52,243 nucleotides of DNA from the NCBI GenBank assembly GCA_015258095.1, contig JABZIV010000012.1:1-52243 (forward strand). The letters run 5' to 3'. The DNA comes from Lachnospiraceae bacterium. Its GTDB lineage: Bacteria; Bacillota; Clostridia; Lachnospirales; Lachnospiraceae. A model generated the notes under the pieces. The model made no database searches, had not been told where the DNA came from, and saw only the letters and a list, made by a program, of their open reading frames with translations. Shown piece after piece: positions 8,039-16,630 of the stretch; within the stretch, counting starts at the first letter, position 1; each line of letters opens with the position of its first letter. Position numbers and translations under genes: made by a program.

Positions 8039-10249
8039 ATGAAGAAAGAAAAGAGCCGGAAGAAGCTTGCTCTGCCAAAGAGGATGAACCTAAGTACCAG
8101 AATGTCCCTTCTTCTGGCAGTAGTCACATTCTGTATGCTGACTGCATTGATTTACTATTTGATTCACTCGTTCGAAATCGCCATGGACAAGCGAATCGAT
8201 GATAACATGGAAGATAAGGCCATTGCTGCCAGTTCAAATTTTTCTTCCGTGCTTTCCAAGACAGAAGGGGTTTCTGATAACCTTTTAACCGGAGTACAGA
8301 TGATTATGAGCGCTCCACCCGAAAAGCCGGGAGATGCTCCGGTAAATCCCTGGAAGATTTTAACCGGAAATGGCGAAGCGCCGAAATCCATAGGGGGAAT
8401 GACTCCCGTTACGTTAAAGAGCCAGATTGTAGACAGTGTGATTCCGTACAACAAGCACATCGGGGAAGTATACATCGTGAACACGATTTACTCCGTTCTG
8501 GAAGCGAATCCTTCCGTCATCGGTGCCGGTGTTCTCTTCGAGCCGAATGCCTTCCTTCCGAATGTAAAGGATTATTCTCCTTACATTTCTCAGACCAGTA
8601 TGAAGGACATGGAAATTACGAACTACCAGTATGATGACATTGCGGACGAGGACTACTACGCTACCGTAAAAGAAAGTAAGAAGAAGTATTTTACTGACCT
8701 CTATACCGAAGAGGAAAATGGGAAGACGCACACGGAAATGACCTTCAGTAACCCGATTGTGATCAACGGAGAGTTCAAGGGCACCATCATCATGGACCTT
8801 GATGCTTCGATTTTAAACAGTATCAAACAACAAGACCCGAGTTTCCCCAGTATGTTTACAAACGTAATGGATAACAACGGCATTCTCTACAGCGAGAAGG
8901 CAAGTATCAACGGAAAGGCTCTGAAAGACATCCTTCCGGAAAAAGCGATGAAACAGCTGCAAAGCGGTTTTGCTACGAAGAAGGCCTTTTCCAGAAAAAT
9001 CACGAATGAGCTCGGTGTAGACCGAAGAGAGTATTACAGCCCCATCAACCTTCAGGGCAGAACTTGGTGGGTACGTCTCTCCATTACAGAAAAAGACTAT
9101 GACAGAGAAGTCGACAGACTCGTCAACATGGGCGTTCTCTTCGGCGTACTCTGTGTCATCCTCCTTGCCGGGGTAAGTACACTGATTATTAGAAAGAGCT
9201 TAAAGCCATTAAAGAGTGTTGCCGATGCAGGAAAGAAACTCTCCGCAGGAGACTTCGACATTGCCTTAAACTACAACAAGCAGGATGAAATCGGAGACAT
9301 TATCCTGGCAATGCAGAGCGTCGTTGACCGCATCCGTTCCATCATTTCGGATCTTTCCGAAAAGCTCGGCGAACTTGCTAAAGGAAACTTTGCTATGGAT
9401 TTGGAAGACGCAAACGGCTACTACCAGGGAGCGTATCGCCCACTCCTCGCTTCGTTAAATGAAATCACGGATGACTTGTCACACACCATGAGTGAAATCA
9501 CCTCCTCCGCAACGGAAGTAAACAATGGCGCAGAGCAGGTAAGCAGCGGTTCACAGACACTCTCACAGGGTGCAACAGAGCAGGCTTCTTCCATCGAAGA
9601 GCTCAGCGCTACTATGAACGACATCTCCGAGAAGATTAAAGAAACTGCCGGTATGGCAGAAAAGGCTTCGGATATGAGTAAGGATGCCGGTGACGCAGTA
9701 AGCGAGAGTAACGACAAGATGCATGAGCTTTCTCTTGCTATGCAGGATATTACCGAGAAGTCCAACGAAATCAGTAAGATCATTAAGACCATCGACGATA
9801 TCGCTTTCCAGACAAATATCCTCTCTCTGAATGCCGCAATCGAGGCTGCAAGAGCCGGTGTCGCAGGAAAAGGCTTCGCTGTCGTTGCCGATGAAGTCGG
9901 AAATCTCGCGCAGAAGTCTGCAAAGGCTGCGCAGAATACTTCCAGCCTGATTGAGGAAACGATTGATGCGGTCAATAAGGGCGCACGCATCTCCGGAGAG
10001 ACTGCGGATTCCCTGAAGAATGTATCGGATAGAACGGCTACAATTAACCAGATTATCAACGACATCAATTCCGCATCCGAATCCGAGGCGGAGGGAATTA
10101 CACAGATCAGCATCGGCATGAACCAGATTTCTTCCGTAGTCCAGACGAACTCCGCAACTGCAGAGGAAAGTGCCGCTGCATCCGAAGAACTTTCCGGACA
10201 GGCACAGATTCTGAACGATCTGGTCAGCAAGTTTACTCTGAAAAAGTAA
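8039..10249 (+). CDS. Methyl-accepting chemotaxis protein with dCache-type sensor
   Basis: 736 aa receptor. TM1 at about 22-44, a large extracytoplasmic double-Cache-like sensor at about 45-358 (YSPYISQTSMKDME, GTIIMDLDASI), TM2 at about 363-386, HAMP at about 386-440, and the coiled-coil signalling domain to 736. The hairpin tip (DIAFQTNILSLNAAIEAARA, about 587-606) docks CheA and CheW. The frame is open for 95 more codons upstream, but the ATG at 8039 has AAGGAGGAG eight bases before it and gives a proper short cytoplasmic N-terminus. No CheR-docking pentapeptide at the C-terminus. No other chemotaxis or flagellar gene is in the window. Ligand unknown; dCache receptors often sense amino acids or small metabolites. 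Confidence 0.93.
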   Translation: MKKEKSRKKLALPKRMNLSTRMSLLLAVVTFCMLTALIYYLIHSFEIAMDKRIDDNMEDKAIAASSNFSSVLSKTEGVSDNLLTGVQMIMSAPPEKPGDAPVNPWKILTGNGEAPKSIGGMTPVTLKSQIVDSVIPYNKHIGEVYIVNTIYSVLEANPSVIGAGVLFEPNAFLPNVKDYSPYISQTSMKDMEITNYQYDDIADEDYYATVKESKKKYFTDLYTEEENGKTHTEMTFSNPIVINGEFKGTIIMDLDASILNSIKQQDPSFPSMFTNVMDNNGILYSEKASINGKALKDILPEKAMKQLQSGFATKKAFSRKITNELGVDRREYYSPINLQGRTWWVRLSITEKDYDREVDRLVNMGVLFGVLCVILLAGVSTLIIRKSLKPLKSVADAGKKLSAGDFDIALNYNKQDEIGDIILAMQSVVDRIRSIISDLSEKLGELAKGNFAMDLEDANGYYQGAYRPLLASLNEITDDLSHTMSEITSSATEVNNGAEQVSSGSQTLSQGATEQASSIEELSATMNDISEKIKETAGMAEKASDMSKDAGDAVSESNDKMHELSLAMQDITEKSNEISKIIKTIDDIAFQTNILSLNAAIEAARAGVAGKGFAVVADEVGNLAQKSAKAAQNTSSLIEETIDAVNKGARISGETADSLKNVSDRTATINQIINDINSASESEAEGITQISIGMNQISSVVQTNSATAEESAAASEELSGQAQILNDLVSKFTLKK

Positions 10250-10317
10250 GACACGAGAAGAGCGTAAAGTTATAGACCCAGCTGTATTGAAGAGAAAAGA
10301 ATAAAATACAGAAACAA

Positions 10318-10357
10318 AAAGAGGCGGTGAAAAGGAATTCCTTTTCACCGCCTCTTT
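10318..10357. terminator. Bidirectional terminator between chemoreceptor and sirtuin
   Basis: A perfect 40-base inverted repeat: AAAGAGGCGGTGAAAAGGAA followed by its reverse complement. It lies between the convergent genes at 8039-10249 and 10362-11090, with A/T runs at both ends, so it can terminate transcription from either side. Confidence 0.9.
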
Positions 10358-10361
10358 CAGC

Positions 10362-11090
10362 CTAACGAACACGGATTTCTGCCATCACCTCTCCAATAGG
10401 CGCGCGGATAGCTAAATCCGCCTGTACTGTTCTTCCCGTCTCCGCTTTATTGATGAGCACAAGGTGCTTTCCCCGGAAATAATCGATAAAACCTGCTGCG
10501 GGATAGACCACAAGAGAGGTCCCGCCGATAATCAGCGTATCCGCACTCGTAATCGCCGTAACGGCATCCTCTATCGTCTTACTGTCTAAACTTTCTTCAT
10601 ATAGCACCACATCCGGTTTAATAACGCCGCCGCAGGAACAATATGGAATCCCCACCGACTCTTTGATAAACTTCGCAGAATAAAACTTGTGGCAGCGCAG
10701 GCAGTAATTCCGATGAATACTGCCATGCAACTCATAGACAATCTTACTTCCCGCCTTCTGATGTAACCCGTCAATATTCTGCGTTACCACCGCTTTCAAT
10801 TTTCCGGCTTGTTCCAGCTCCGCAAGTTTCCGATGTGCCGCATTCGGCTCCGCATCAAGACAAAGCATCTTTTCTTTATAGAAGCGGTAAAAGACTTCCG
10901 GATTCGTAAGAAAAAAACTGTGACTGATGATTCGTTCCGGCGGATAACTGTATTTCTTATGATAGAGCCCGTCCTCACTCCGAAAGTCCGGAATCCCGCT
11001 TTCCGTGGAAACGCCCGCTCCGCCAAAAAATACGATATTTTTGCTCTCGTCAATGATTTCCTGTAAGGCACCGATTTCTTGTTCGTACAT
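10362..11090 (-). CDS. cobB: NAD-dependent protein deacylase (sirtuin)
   Basis: 242 aa Sir2 protein. It shows the NAD-binding FFGGAGVSTESGIPDFRS, the TQNIDGLHQKAG motif, the catalytic histidine in YELHGSIH, and a zinc site made of CLRC and CSC. It removes acyl groups from lysines using NAD+, producing nicotinamide and O-acyl-ADP-ribose. The ATG at 11090 is preferred over one 21 bases upstream because GGAGGGG lies about eight bases before it and the upstream ATG falls inside that purine region. The gene is monocistronic between crcB (divergent) and the terminator at 10318-10357. Which acyl group is favoured cannot be read here. Confidence 0.92.
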   Translation of the reverse strand: MYEQEIGALQEIIDESKNIVFFGGAGVSTESGIPDFRSEDGLYHKKYSYPPERIISHSFFLTNPEVFYRFYKEKMLCLDAEPNAAHRKLAELEQAGKLKAVVTQNIDGLHQKAGSKIVYELHGSIHRNYCLRCHKFYSAKFIKESVGIPYCSCGGVIKPDVVLYEESLDSKTIEDAVTAITSADTLIIGGTSLVVYPAAGFIDYFRGKHLVLINKAETGRTVQADLAIRAPIGEVMAEIRVR

Positions 11091-11256
11091 AGAGTTTCCC
11101 CCCTCCGCCATGTATTTCTGCGCTCCGTCTCTTCGCTACGCATATCCGTCTTTGCAATCTATAAAAAGAAACTGTAGAATAGACACAGTTCTACGGTATT
11201 CTACGGAATTTCTTTTCACGCCATTATTATACACTTTACAGGGAGGAACGTTAATT

Positions 11257-11637
11257 ATGGAGTTTCTATTTGTTGCAATGGGCGGTGCGATTGGCGCTAT
11301 GGCAAGATATGCCATCAGCCTTATCCCTATTAAATCGGAATTTCCCATCTTGACCCTGATTACAAATGTTTTAGGCGCGATCTTGATCGGTTTTATTGTA
11401 GGATTTGCGAGTAGCAGAGACAATATCTCCGGAAACACCGTACTTTTCTGGAAAACCGGAGTATGCGGCGGATTCACTACCTTCTCTACTTTTTCACTGG
11501 AAGCATTTCATCTAATGGAGCACAAGCAATACACCCTAAGCGGATTCTATATCGCGCTGAGTGTCCTGTGCTGTCTCCTGGGAATTCTATGCGGAAACAA
11601 ACTGGCGGCAATGATAAAAGTCTCCCTCTGTCCATGA
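11257..11637 (+). CDS. crcB: Fluoride channel/exporter CrcB (Fluc)
   Basis: 126 aa, four membrane helices. GGAIGAMARY at the N-terminus, NVLGAILIGF, and the phenylalanine-rich TTFSTFS motif mark the dual-topology Fluc fluoride channel. The frame extends 84 codons upstream, but the ATG at 11257 follows GGGAGG by seven bases and starts exactly at the family N-terminus. Only one copy is present, so a homodimer is expected. The upstream region (11111-11256) lacks the conserved fluoride riboswitch core that often precedes crcB. It has a GTAGAAT/ATTCTAC inverted repeat at 11174-11204 and two TTCTACGG repeats, which may be regulatory. Confidence 0.92.
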   Translation: MEFLFVAMGGAIGAMARYAISLIPIKSEFPILTLITNVLGAILIGFIVGFASSRDNISGNTVLFWKTGVCGGFTTFSTFSLEAFHLMEHKQYTLSGFYIALSVLCCLLGILCGNKLAAMIKVSLCP

Positions 11638-11668
11638 GGCTTGGAATAGCACGCCATGTCCATTTCCA

Positions 11669-12622
11669 TCAACAAATATAGAACGAATAGTCGATATCTT
11701 TTTCTGCGCTGATATGATACGCCTCTTCAACATCGCTCCCCCAACTGTCTATGCCACCGACTCCACGAACTGCACCATAGATGCATAACACCGTTCTTCT
11801 CGCCGGCGGTAATTCTTCGTGGTGTAAAGCATTCTCTATTTCACTTGCAGTATAGGGCAGACATGAAAAATCGAATTTTGCATCTGCCATTTCGATTCGA
11901 AGCGTATGCTGAGATCCATCCGTTTTGCTTCTATCCTGACTGGTACGACGTGTAACTTCAAGCCATTCCGTATCCATTCTCATACCACATTCCTGCGGCA
12001 CGATATAGGGTGTCAAACTGAGATCGGTAACTTCAAATACGCCTTGTTGCGCACCCGCTTTTCGATCCGGATACGTCTCTCCTGACAATCCTTTATAAAT
12101 ATACTTTTCTGCAACTGTGGGCAGAATAAACCGCATGCCAAAAACCGGAAGTTCCGGAAGATCCTTCTTTCCATCATAGTGTACATCTACTTTGATTTTT
12201 CCGGACGGATTGACGGTATATGACACGATAACGGTCGTAGCGGGAACAGAAATGGTCTTATACAAATACCGGACCGTTACTTCATTTGCCGGTACATCTC
12301 CACCATAGCTGTTGTTATCCGGTGCCTTATAATTCTGCACCGTTCCATCCGTAATTACTGTAATATCTTGACAATCAATAAACATATCCGCTGCTAGCCA
12401 ATGACCACTTTTAATGTGAAATTTACTTCCTCTGTCATTGTCTGTCAACGCTCTCCAAAATGTAGGCCCGGGACAGCGAAACAGCCATTCATATCCATCC
12501 TTCACAATCGATTCAAGCCCCCCCTGGGCATAGGAAAAAATGTAACTAAACCCCTCTCCATGTACGCCAAGCGTAAAATCGCCGTACACCACTCTTAATT
12601 TTTCATTATCTATATAAGCCAT
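11669..12622 (-). CDS. lacM: Beta-galactosidase small subunit
   Basis: 317 aa, equal in length and content to LacM, the small subunit of heterodimeric GH2 beta-galactosidases known from lactobacilli. It carries the Bgal_small_N (domain 5) sandwich that in one-chain LacZ forms the C-terminal third and closes the active site. The start ATG at 12622 has AGGAAGTGAG upstream, inside lacL. The two genes overlap by 17 bases in different frames, the same overlap I know for lactobacillus lacLM, so this is a genuine two-subunit enzyme and not a recent frameshift. Confidence 0.9.
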   Translation of the reverse strand: MAYIDNEKLRVVYGDFTLGVHGEGFSYIFSYAQGGLESIVKDGYEWLFRCPGPTFWRALTDNDRGSKFHIKSGHWLAADMFIDCQDITVITDGTVQNYKAPDNNSYGGDVPANEVTVRYLYKTISVPATTVIVSYTVNPSGKIKVDVHYDGKKDLPELPVFGMRFILPTVAEKYIYKGLSGETYPDRKAGAQQGVFEVTDLSLTPYIVPQECGMRMDTEWLEVTRRTSQDRSKTDGSQHTLRIEMADAKFDFSCLPYTASEIENALHHEELPPARRTVLCIYGAVRGVGGIDSWGSDVEEAYHISAEKDIDYSFYIC

Positions 12623-14510
12623 AGTAATATCTCACTTCCTGCATTGCCGGTTTTTCTCTGCGGTCTGCGAATAAAATGCCGTTTGCAGAGAATTCGTAAT
12701 CGCTGGGTCGATCATCAAAATCTCCGCCATAGCGGAGAACATCCTTCCCTGTAAGCGGATCTTTGACCAGGATTGCCTGATCAATAAAGTCCCAAATAAA
12801 TCCGCCTTGATACAGGTCAAATGCATCAATCAGCTTCATGTAATCACCAAGGCCTCCCATCGAGTTCCCCATATCGTGCATAAACTCGCATAAAATAAAC
12901 GGCTTTTTCGGTTTACCGCTTAAATATGCCGCTATATCCTTCGGCCTTGCGTACATTCTGCTCTCCACATCTGAAATTGTATCTTCGTATGCTCTATTGT
13001 AATAGGAACTTTCGTAATGCACCAAACGTCCATCCTTCTTATCCTTAAAATAAGCATTCATCGCCTCGATATCATCACCTGCATAAGACTCATTCCCCAG
13101 AGACCAAAACAAAATAGAAGGATGATTTTTAAACGTTTCAAAACAGGTTCTTGCACGATCCAGAACAACCTCTTTCCACTGCGGAATGGAACCGGGCACG
13201 TTACAGGACGGTTCAGTAGCGCCAAGCTTTTGAAAACTTCCATGGCTTTCCAGATTGCACTCTGCCATAACATAAATTCCGGCTTCATCGCAGAGGAAAT
13301 ACCACGGGATTTGATCCGGATAATGACAGGTCCGTACGGAATTGATATTGTTTTTCAAAATACACGCTATATCGGAATGCATCTCCTCCAATCCGATACA
13401 CCTTCCGGTCTTTGGACTCCATTCATGACGGTTAACCCCAGTGATGACGAGACGCTTTCCGTTCAGATAAATGACCTTATCCATGATTTCCACTCTTCTA
13501 AAGCCAATATCATACGGTACAAGCTCCAGTAACTCTCCATTCTCGGCATTTTTTAACGCAATTGTTGCTTGATATAGATAGGGGTGGTGGTTATCCCAAG
13601 ATTGAATTGCTCCAACCTCCGTATATATTTCTCCCGTGAGGTTTCCGTTTCCGCCCTGTAATGGCGTACTGTTCTCCGCGACCACATTTCCTTCTCTATC
13701 TCTCAACACAAACTGCGCATTAACAGCGACTTTCTTTCGGGCAGATACTTTCATGCTTACTGCCACGCTTCCCCGTTCATTGTCATGCTTTAATACAGGC
13801 TTAAACCACAGATCCTCCATGTGAACATCCGGCACTGCTTTCAATGTGACATTTCTAAAGATTCCAAAGAAACGGAAGAAATCCTGATCTTCTAAAAATG
13901 CCGCCGTACTCATTTTATGAACCTGCACGGCAAGGATATTCTTCTTTTCACGAATATACGGTGTAAGATCAAACTCCGACGGTGTAAAACTATCCTCAGC
14001 GTACCCGACAAAGTGTCCATTGATCCACAAATACATCGCTTCCTCTACTCCTTCGAAGCAAATGCGGATTCTTTTTCCAATCATCGTTGGTTTTAAATCA
14101 AAATGTTTCAGATACGAGCCCACCGGATTATAGCATGCTTCCGAAAACATTCCTTCCTCTGCTCCCCTGCTGTCCAGGCTATACGCAGCTCGGTGATACT
14201 CTTTTCCTTCCCAAGGATACATGGTATTGATATAGCGAATCTGATCATATCCTGCCAGTTCAATGTGCCCGGGCACCATGATTTTATCAAAACCGGAAGC
14301 ATCAAACCCCTCTTCATAAAAGTTGCAAGGTCTGCTCGCTGCATTTTTGCTAAATGCAAAGTCCCACTGACCATTCAGTGACTGGAACAAAGGATTTTCC
14401 GGTTTTTCCATATCCGCATAATCCATATAGTATGAATGGTCACTATGTGCATCCAATTGATTCACACGAAAAATTTCCGGATTATCCAACCATTTTAGCA
14501 AAGCGTTCAT
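12606..14510 (-). CDS. lacL: Beta-galactosidase large subunit (GH2)
   Basis: 634 aa, the size of LacL. It contains the GH2 sugar-binding, immunoglobulin-like and TIM-barrel domains, with the acid/base glutamate in FWSLGNESYAGDD and the nucleophile in ILCEFMHDMGNSMGG. With LacM it hydrolyses lactose and other beta-galactosides in the cytoplasm. The ATG at 14510 (MNALLKWLDNPEIF) is chosen because AGAGGAG lies just before it; an ATG ten codons upstream has no ribosome site. No lactose permease, Leloir genes or regulator are next to it, so substrate entry must be encoded elsewhere. Confidence 0.93.
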   Translation of the reverse strand: MNALLKWLDNPEIFRVNQLDAHSDHSYYMDYADMEKPENPLFQSLNGQWDFAFSKNAASRPCNFYEEGFDASGFDKIMVPGHIELAGYDQIRYINTMYPWEGKEYHRAAYSLDSRGAEEGMFSEACYNPVGSYLKHFDLKPTMIGKRIRICFEGVEEAMYLWINGHFVGYAEDSFTPSEFDLTPYIREKKNILAVQVHKMSTAAFLEDQDFFRFFGIFRNVTLKAVPDVHMEDLWFKPVLKHDNERGSVAVSMKVSARKKVAVNAQFVLRDREGNVVAENSTPLQGGNGNLTGEIYTEVGAIQSWDNHHPYLYQATIALKNAENGELLELVPYDIGFRRVEIMDKVIYLNGKRLVITGVNRHEWSPKTGRCIGLEEMHSDIACILKNNINSVRTCHYPDQIPWYFLCDEAGIYVMAECNLESHGSFQKLGATEPSCNVPGSIPQWKEVVLDRARTCFETFKNHPSILFWSLGNESYAGDDIEAMNAYFKDKKDGRLVHYESSYYNRAYEDTISDVESRMYARPKDIAAYLSGKPKKPFILCEFMHDMGNSMGGLGDYMKLIDAFDLYQGGFIWDFIDQAILVKDPLTGKDVLRYGGDFDDRPSDYEFSANGILFADRREKPAMQEVRYYYGLYR

Positions 14511-14590
14511 AGGGCTCCTCTTTTTTAAATAGATTTGCATCTGATGCAGATTCTTTATTCTTGATTCTTTTTGTCAACTATTTTTGTGAC

Positions 14591-15334
14591 TCATTTCCGC
14601 ACAAAGATATATTCCTTTTCCGAGGATAAATCTTTGGAAAAGCGATATCCCATAACAGAGAAAAGCTTGATTTCCTCCGGCTCTTCAATCCGATTTTCCG
14701 CCATAAAACGAACCATTTCTCCGCGAGCCATCTTACAATACACACCCTTTTGCACAAGCTTTCCCCGTGCTTCTTCATAAAAATTACAGCTGATATAGCG
14801 GTCTTCCGGCCGCAAATACTTCTCGATACATTTTGCGTATTCCTTCGAGGCGAGATTCACAATGATTCCGCTACTGTCCTTAAGCTCCCTGTACAGTCTG
14901 TCTCCCCAGTAGGCATAGAGATTTTTCGCGTCGCATATATCGAGTTTTGCCTGCATTTCCAGGCGGTAAGGGCTCACCCCGTCCATCGGCTTTAGAATCC
15001 CGTAGAATCCGGAAAGAATCCGAAGATGTTCCTGCACATAGCGGAGCATTTCCGTCTCGAAGACGGTCGGCGCCATGTATTGATAGGCAATTCCGTCATA
15101 GGAAAGAATTGCCGGAGTGAGTTTCTCTCTTAAATTCATAGACGAAAGACGCTCTATATTCTGCTCGGTAATCTTGTCATTGCAGGCCCAAAGTGCCTTG
15201 AGTTCCGAAAAGGATTTCTCTTTCAAGACAGACATGATCTTTTCGGCATCGGAAAGAAAAACGGGTAAATCCCGGACTTCGGGTCCATTTTCATCGTATC
15301 GCATCTTTTTTGCAGGGGAAAGGATGATTCGCAT
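14591..15334 (-). CDS. yaaA: Peroxide-stress protein YaaA (UPF0246)
   Basis: 247 aa, full length. It begins MRIILSPAKKMRYD and has LWACNDKIT, PAILSYDGIAYQYM, LSGFYGILKPMDGVSPYRLEM and the C-terminal FSVMGYRFSKDLSSEKEYIFVRK, all signatures of YaaA. In E. coli YaaA is induced by OxyR and lowers free intracellular iron during peroxide stress; the fold binds DNA. It follows lacL upstream on the same strand with no operon logic. The gene is well preserved, and its own promoter region (15335-15440) shows nothing I can define. Confidence 0.9.
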   Translation of the reverse strand: MRIILSPAKKMRYDENGPEVRDLPVFLSDAEKIMSVLKEKSFSELKALWACNDKITEQNIERLSSMNLREKLTPAILSYDGIAYQYMAPTVFETEMLRYVQEHLRILSGFYGILKPMDGVSPYRLEMQAKLDICDAKNLYAYWGDRLYRELKDSSGIIVNLASKEYAKCIEKYLRPEDRYISCNFYEEARGKLVQKGVYCKMARGEMVRFMAENRIEEPEEIKLFSVMGYRFSKDLSSEKEYIFVRK

Positions 15335-15465
15335 ATCAGCTCCGTTCTACTTCACTTCAGACATTCTTTAAAAAAAGCTTTCCATTCGACCAGAATAATA
15401 CCTTTCCACATTACAGTCAAATTCCGGTAGAGACTAGAAATAGCATACTCTAATCTCTCTTCTTG

Positions 15466-15560
15466 ATAAATATGATTAGAATGAGTAGAATGAGCAGAAA
15501 GAGCAGAGAAATTAGAAATTAGAAACTAGAGCGAGCAGAAAGAGCAAAGTAAATTAAATA
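15466..15560. repeat. Purine-rich degenerate repeat tract
   Basis: The plus strand is almost all A and G with scattered T, built from imperfect units like TAGAATGAG, AGCAGAAAGAGC and AATTAGAAA. AGCAGAAAGAGCA occurs twice (about 15494 and 15535). It sits exactly where the N-terminal domain of the next protein should be encoded, suggesting a deletion or recombination scar. Confidence 0.55.
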
Positions 15561-15612
15561 GAATGAATTGAAATATAAATTAGAGCATCTTGAGAGAGTG
15601 GAAGGTGATAAT

Positions 15613-16590
15613 ATGAAGTTTCAGGAAACCGATGGTGACAGTTTTGAAGAGATGCATTCCATAAAGCAATCCCTGAGTTTTGATGCTCTAAGACAGGAAT
15701 TTAAAACGCGTAAGCTTCCTTTCGCACAGGTGCGAATGCAAACACTCCACATGCAGTCCGCCGACAAGCTCTACACAAATCTTGCCCTACTACTCTCTGA
15801 TCAATGTCCGTATTCTATTAAAGTTGCCGTTTTTGAGAGCGGTACAGAAACTATCTTTAAAGATCGTAGAGAGTTTTCCGGCTCCCTTATGCAACAGCTT
15901 CATGATGTATACGACTATATCGACCTTCATAACCAAGTACATGCAAGCTTTGATAAATTACTGCGGATTGATAATCGAGATTATCCGGAAGTGGCCGTCC
16001 GGGAGGCACTGCTCAATTCCTTGATACACCGAGACTACGCCTTCCATGCCGCTACCCTTATCAGTATTTATCCGAATCATATGGAGTTTGTCACTCTTGG
16101 CGGTCTACCTACAGGTTTGGAACTTGCGGATATCAAGATGGGGATTTCCGTTTGCCGAAATCCCCATCTTGCCAATATTTTCTATCGTTTGCAATTCATA
16201 GAAGCCTATGGAACCGGCATTAAAAAAATCATGGACAGCTACTTTGGAAAATCGAAACAGCCCTCCATTATCTGTAGCAAGAATGCTTTTAAAATCGTCC
16301 TTCCCAATACCAATGCAGGACAAATCGTAAAAGAGGATCGTGTCATCTATTCTGTAGCGCCTTATTCTGTAGCGCCTTATTCTGTAGCGCCCTCCCCTGC
16401 ACTGCCCTCCGCTGAGGAACAAATCCTGCAAGTCCTTTCCAGGCAAAAAGAAATCACCAGAAAGGAAGTGCAAGAGCTATTGGAAGTCAGCCAGTCTACT
16501 GCGGGCCGCATTCTAAAAACCATGGTGGAACGGGGGCAGATTATCAAACTGGGCGGAAGCCTTACCACACGCTACAGAGCAGTGCTGTAA
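15613..16590 (+). CDS. AlbA_2/GHKL-type ATP-binding regulator, N-terminal domain missing
   Basis: 325 aa. It matches the family of putative transcriptional regulators made of an AlbA_2 (Schlafen-like) domain, a GHKL-type ATP-binding HATPase_c_4 domain and a C-terminal winged helix. Seen here are the linker start ETDGDSFEEMHS, the GHKL part (LREALLNSLIHRDYAF-like, GGLPTGLELADI, EAYGTGIKKI) and a C-terminal HTH (ITRKEVQELLEVSQSTAGRIL). The usual N-terminal AlbA_2 domain of roughly 110 residues is absent; upstream lies low-complexity DNA. The ATG at 15613 has GGAAGGTGA before it. A 15-base repeat encodes YSVAPYSVAPYSVAP between the ATPase and HTH. Possibly a decaying gene, or a stand-alone ATPase-HTH protein. 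Confidence 0.75.
   Translation: MKFQETDGDSFEEMHSIKQSLSFDALRQEFKTRKLPFAQVRMQTLHMQSADKLYTNLALLLSDQCPYSIKVAVFESGTETIFKDRREFSGSLMQQLHDVYDYIDLHNQVHASFDKLLRIDNRDYPEVAVREALLNSLIHRDYAFHAATLISIYPNHMEFVTLGGLPTGLELADIKMGISVCRNPHLANIFYRLQFIEAYGTGIKKIMDSYFGKSKQPSIICSKNAFKIVLPNTNAGQIVKEDRVIYSVAPYSVAPYSVAPSPALPSAEEQILQVLSRQKEITRKEVQELLEVSQSTAGRILKTMVERGQIIKLGGSLTTRYRAVL
16348..16392 (+). repeat. In-frame 15-base tandem repeat (TATTCTGTAGCGCCT x3)
   Basis: Three copies, the last diverging at its final base. Unit length is a multiple of three, so copy-number change keeps the frame and alters only linker length between the ATP-binding and HTH domains. Confidence 0.9.
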
Positions 16591-16630
16591 TATACTTTTG
16601 AGCCTATTTGTACTACCTCCAAAGCTTATT

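Noticed and set aside
9421..10372. Large minus-strand open frames over the chemoreceptor
   Set aside because: Shadows of the coding strand; they have no ribosome site and no recognisable domain.
11111..11256. Fluoride riboswitch before crcB
   Set aside because: Expected at this site, but the conserved core (GGCGATGG and downstream pseudoknot parts) is not present; only short repeats are seen.
12606..12622. Frameshifted single lacZ
   Set aside because: The sizes, the 17-base overlap and the lacM ribosome site match two-subunit LacLM, so this is not a pseudogene.
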